Positions 60,620 through 64,000 of a stretch of 64,000 bases of DNA are shown here, in pieces. Numbering within the stretch: position 1 is the stretch's first letter; every line of letters begins with the position of its first letter. The notes beneath the pieces were generated by a model. The model was not told the origin of the DNA and made no database searches. It was given only the letters and a program-made list of their open reading frames with translations. Origin of the DNA: Bolinopsis microptera (taxonomy: Eukaryota; Ctenophora; Tentaculata; Lobata; Bolinopsidae); NCBI RefSeq assembly GCF_026151205.1, contig NC_087081.1, positions 7,993,246 to 8,057,245 of the forward strand, written 5' to 3'. Position numbers and translations under genes: made by a program.

Positions 60620-63600
60620 ATGGTTATTGATGGTCGAGTCTTATCAGCTGCTCTCACGATAACGGTAAGTACGCTTTTAAGTTTTATGTTTTCAATATTT
60701 ACAAAATACAATGTTGAACGGAGTACCGATTGCAAGATTATAGTTATACTTTGAACTAAGGTTTGGCAATAACATCATGTGCTTTGGACTCTCACTCTGG
60801 TCCCCCAAAAATGTTACTTTATTTTAGCTTATCATTATCCACTTCAGGTCCTATCATGCATGCTAGTGTCTCAACAAGCGTCAGCATTCGACCACTGTAA
60901 TCTCATTGACGACTGTAACCAGTGTCTCAGAAACTTTTCAGAATGCGCCTGGTAAGTACCTTTAAAAATAATAAGTATCTAGCGTGGTAATTATCATTAT
61001 GTAAGTACCTCACATTATATTCTAATTGCTTGATTGGGGTTTCAAGACTAAATCAAGAATTTTAATATCTGCTGCGAATAGTTCACAATCCTTTTAAAAA
61101 ACTTCCACAGTATAAAATAAATCCTTGTGTTTCAGAGGCAATACAAACGTTCGGTGGGTGCGGAATCGCACTTTTGACCTTATATACCATACTTTTTTTG
61201 TTAACCAGCTATCGTTATTTTTTTAGATTTGACATGCCCATAACTATGGTTAGGGTTAAATGTTTTCCATGACATAACATCAAAAATAAGGGAAAGAACT
61301 GAACGAATTACTTTAAAAATTCATCAGGATAAACACACAATCTTTCTTCTAAAACATATTCCCAGAAAGTTCATTATAATTATTATGTATTATCATTTAT
61401 TAAATGGCAAGTTGATATAATGCAGTGACTTAAAATACTATCGATATTTGATAGATAAACAAAATCAAAGAGTGAATCTTGGCAAATGAATAACTCTTCA
61501 GACTTCAAGCTGGATCGCAATCTCTCAAGAGATTGAAATTGAGTCACTTTAGTCACGATTAGATGTATTTTAGTTTAAATTAGATAAAATTACAGTTTGC
61601 ATGCAGTTTGCAGGCATTTTAGCTTATACACACAATGAGTTGGGGTGTGTTGTGGAGTTACAATATTGAATACTCTGCCTCAGTTATGCTCATGACTAGC
61701 TCAACTAAGCTAGCCCTGCCCATCTAATCGTATTTAGTGTAGTCATCCTGGCATAAAATCCACGGAAATATGAACAATTTTTTTACAGAGGATTTTTGAT
61801 TTCTACGTGTAGATATATGTCTCAGCTAACTTCTCTCAAAATTCCCAAGAAAAAAACCTTGTGTAATTTGCGTGGCGGCCACGCCCTTTTTTATCTGTGA
61901 GGGTAATTCTAGATCCATACATTTTGAATTGTTAGGAAACTCAGTGTACGACATTAACCTTGTAACTTATGTGTTGTGCTAAACTAAACAAATGTGTAAT
62001 GCAACATTATATACTACGCTGTCGGATAATCCAACCTGAAAGTACCTAAGACCTAAGTACCTATAAAGGCTGCAAATTTGGCGAATTGTTCAGCTTAATT
62101 GCGGTGTTTTTGTAACAAAACACATTTCCGCACTTACAATTACATATTGCCTTTGTTGTGTTTGATTGGTTTTAAAAAACTAAATCGTACGATCTTTTAA
62201 CAAAACTTCTGGTAAAAATATATCCTTATGTTTGACACCTCCCCACCAGGTGTCCACTCATCCTGGTGCATTAATAAGTATTACCGTATAAAATATTTCC
62301 TTGTGTTTGACACGCCACTTCAGGTGCGCTGACTCTTCCTGGTGCACTAATAAGTATTACCGTATAAAATATATCCTTGTGTTTGACACGTCACTTCAGG
62401 TGCGCTGACTCCTCCTGGTGCACTAATAAGTATTACCGTATAAAATATATCCTTGTGTTTGACACGCCACTTCAGGTGCGCTGACTCCTCCTGGTGCACT
62501 AATAAGTATTACTATATAAAATATATCCTTGTGTTTGACACGCCACTTCAGGTGCGCTGACTCCTCCTGGTGCACTAATAAGTATTACCGTATAAAATAT
62601 ATCCTTGTGTTTGACACGCCACTTCAGGTGCGCTGACTCCTCCTGGTGCACTAATAAGTATTACCGTATAAAATATATCCTTGTGTTTGACACGCCACTT
62701 CAGGTGCGCTGACTCCTCCTGGTGCACTAATAAGTATTACCGTATAAAATATATCCTTGTGTTTGACACGCCACTTCAGGTGCGCTGACTCCTCCTGGTG
62801 CACTAATAAGTATTACCGTATAAAATATATCCTTGTGTTTGACACGCCACTTCAGGTGCGCTGACTCCTCCTGGTGCACTAATAAGTATTACCGTATAAA
62901 ATATATCCTTGTGTTTGACACGCCACTTCAGGTGCGCTGACTCCTCCTGGTGCACTAATAAGTATTACCGTATAAAATATATCCTTGTGTTTGACACGCC
63001 ACTTCAGGTGCGCTGACTCCTCCTGGTGCACTAATAAGTATTACCGTATAAAATATATCCTTGTGTTTGACACGCCACTTCAGGTGCGCTGACTCCTCCT
63101 GGTGCACTAATAAGTATTACCGTATAAAATATATCCTTGTGTTTGACACGCCACTTCAGGTGCGCTGACTCCTCCTGGTGCACTAATAAGTATTACCGTA
63201 TAAAATATATCCTTGTGTTTGACACGCCACTTCAGGTGCGCTGACTCCTCCTGGTGCACTAATAAGTATTACCGTATAAAATATATCCTTGTGTTTGACA
63301 CGCCACTTCAGGTGCGCTGACTCCTCCTGGTGCACTAATAAGTATTACCGTATAAAATATATCCTTGTGTTTGACACGCCACTTCAGGTGCGCTGACTCC
63401 TCCTGGTGCACTAATAAGTATTACCGTATAAAATATATCCTTGTGTTTGACACGCCACTTCAGGTGCGCTGACTCCTCCTGGTGCACTAATAAGTATTAC
63501 CGTATAAAATATATCCTTGTGTTTGACACGCCACTTCAGGTGCGCTGACTCCTCCTGGTGCACTAATAAGTATTACCGTATAAAATATATCCTTGTGTTT

Positions 63601-63808
63601 GACACGCCACTTCAGGTGCGCTGACTCCTCCTGGTGCACTAATAAGTATTACCGTATAAAATATATCCTTGTGTTTTGACAAGCCACTTCAGGTGCGCTG
63701 ACTCCTCCTGGCCACATCCCCACTGTTTTGTGGCAGGAGCTTGGTATCTCAACAACGCTACTTGCAACATGTTAACTAATTACGAGAGTACTGTCACTGT
63801 TTCAAGAG
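60620..63808 (+). CDS. Integrin beta subunit, N-terminal exons
   Basis: Three exons join in frame: 60620-60664, 60848-60951, 63693-63808; the gene continues off the window (phase 1 donor after 63808). Residues 1-28 are a signal peptide whose core (AALTITVLSCMLV) is split by intron 1. It is followed by a PSI domain with the integrin-type pattern C-x6-C-x2-C-x6-C-x-WC (DCNQC, SECAWCADSSW). Integrin beta subunits pair with alpha subunits as cell-surface adhesion receptors. Only about the first 87 residues are visible, so the call rests on the signal peptide and PSI domain; another PSI protein is possible. Intron 2 (60952-63692) contains a tandem array of copies of its own 3' end. Confidence 0.7.
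62216..63720 (+). repeat. 76-bp satellite made of the integrin intron 2 / exon 3 junction
   Basis: About 20 tandem units, 76 bp each, nearly identical except for the first two and the last. Each unit contains CACTAATAAG (branch-site-like), TATCCTTGTGTTTGACAC (pyrimidine-rich), CCACTTCAG (acceptor) and GTGCGCTGACTCCTCCTGG (start of exon 3). Only the last unit (acceptor ending at 63692) runs into the full exon 3. Confidence 0.92.
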
Positions 63809-64000
63809 GTTAGTTTTACGTTATTTGATCGCTATATTATATTGAGCTGAGCTATGGTGATATTCATTCGCAACAATGTAAATGTTTTTACTGGGCTATA
63901 CTAATTTCTTCGCTCAGCCGCTTTTTAACTGGCATTTCCCTCCACTTCTCTGCTTTTAAAATCAACGTAGAATGACCTACAACCCCTTGCAGGACCAAGC
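63809..64000. other. Start of integrin intron 3
   Basis: Begins with a GTTAGT donor. No exon seen before the window edge. Confidence 0.5.

Noticed and set aside
62216-63720. Possible series of micro-exons encoding CADSSW
   Set aside because: After the coding stub each unit shows GTGCAC, a poor donor, and 76 is not a multiple of three; decoy acceptors are the simpler reading.

Overview
The window is metazoan nuclear DNA. It is AT-rich, has GT-AG introns of about 80 to 3000 bp, and carries animal-type genes: an integrin beta start, a two-pore potassium channel, an LDLa-type GPCR, an astacin start, a beta-lactamase-like serine hydrolase and a STAND/TPR protein. It is loaded with minisatellites and transposons (non-LTR retrotransposon, MULE, mariner-type MITE, foldback element). 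I cannot name the species; a cnidarian-like or other marine invertebrate fits but is not proven. Multi-exon models were built by hand from splice signals and reading-frame continuity, and all of them stay in frame.

Layout. 1-3.8 kb: the large last exon of an LDLa-repeat GPCR (+), its 5' part off the window. 3.9-12 kb: a transposon graveyard with an SGNH-hydrolase-like ORF, a decayed FLYWCH/MULE element, a PHD-EN-RT LINE and a second tail-to-tail LINE end forming a 2.1 kb inverted repeat. 14.1-15.1 kb (-): two 5' exons of an astacin protease whose catalytic exons are not seen. 17.2-22.2 kb (-): a 14-exon secreted beta-lactamase-like serine hydrolase. 22-36 kb: no convincing gene; a mariner-type MITE, a 1.8 kb foldback element with an 8-bp target duplication, two related minisatellites and a TA-flanked TIR element.

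37.4-51.8 kb (+): a 21-exon, 1575-residue STAND (NB-ARC-like) protein with a long Pro/Lys/Ala linker and kinesin-light-chain-like TPRs. One intron holds a 1.1 kb minisatellite. Another holds a complete nested opposite-strand gene for a small secreted acidic protein with a dibasic site. 56.2-58.4 kb (-): a six-exon K2P channel. 60.6 kb to the right edge (+): the first three exons of an integrin beta gene; the intron before exon 3 holds about 20 tandem copies of its own branch site and 3' splice site.

Most notable: the tandemly amplified splice acceptor in the integrin gene, the nested secreted-peptide gene, the STAND protein with degenerate nucleotide-binding motifs, the foldback element with nested motifs, and a short dispersed motif that repeatedly sits just upstream of 3' splice sites.
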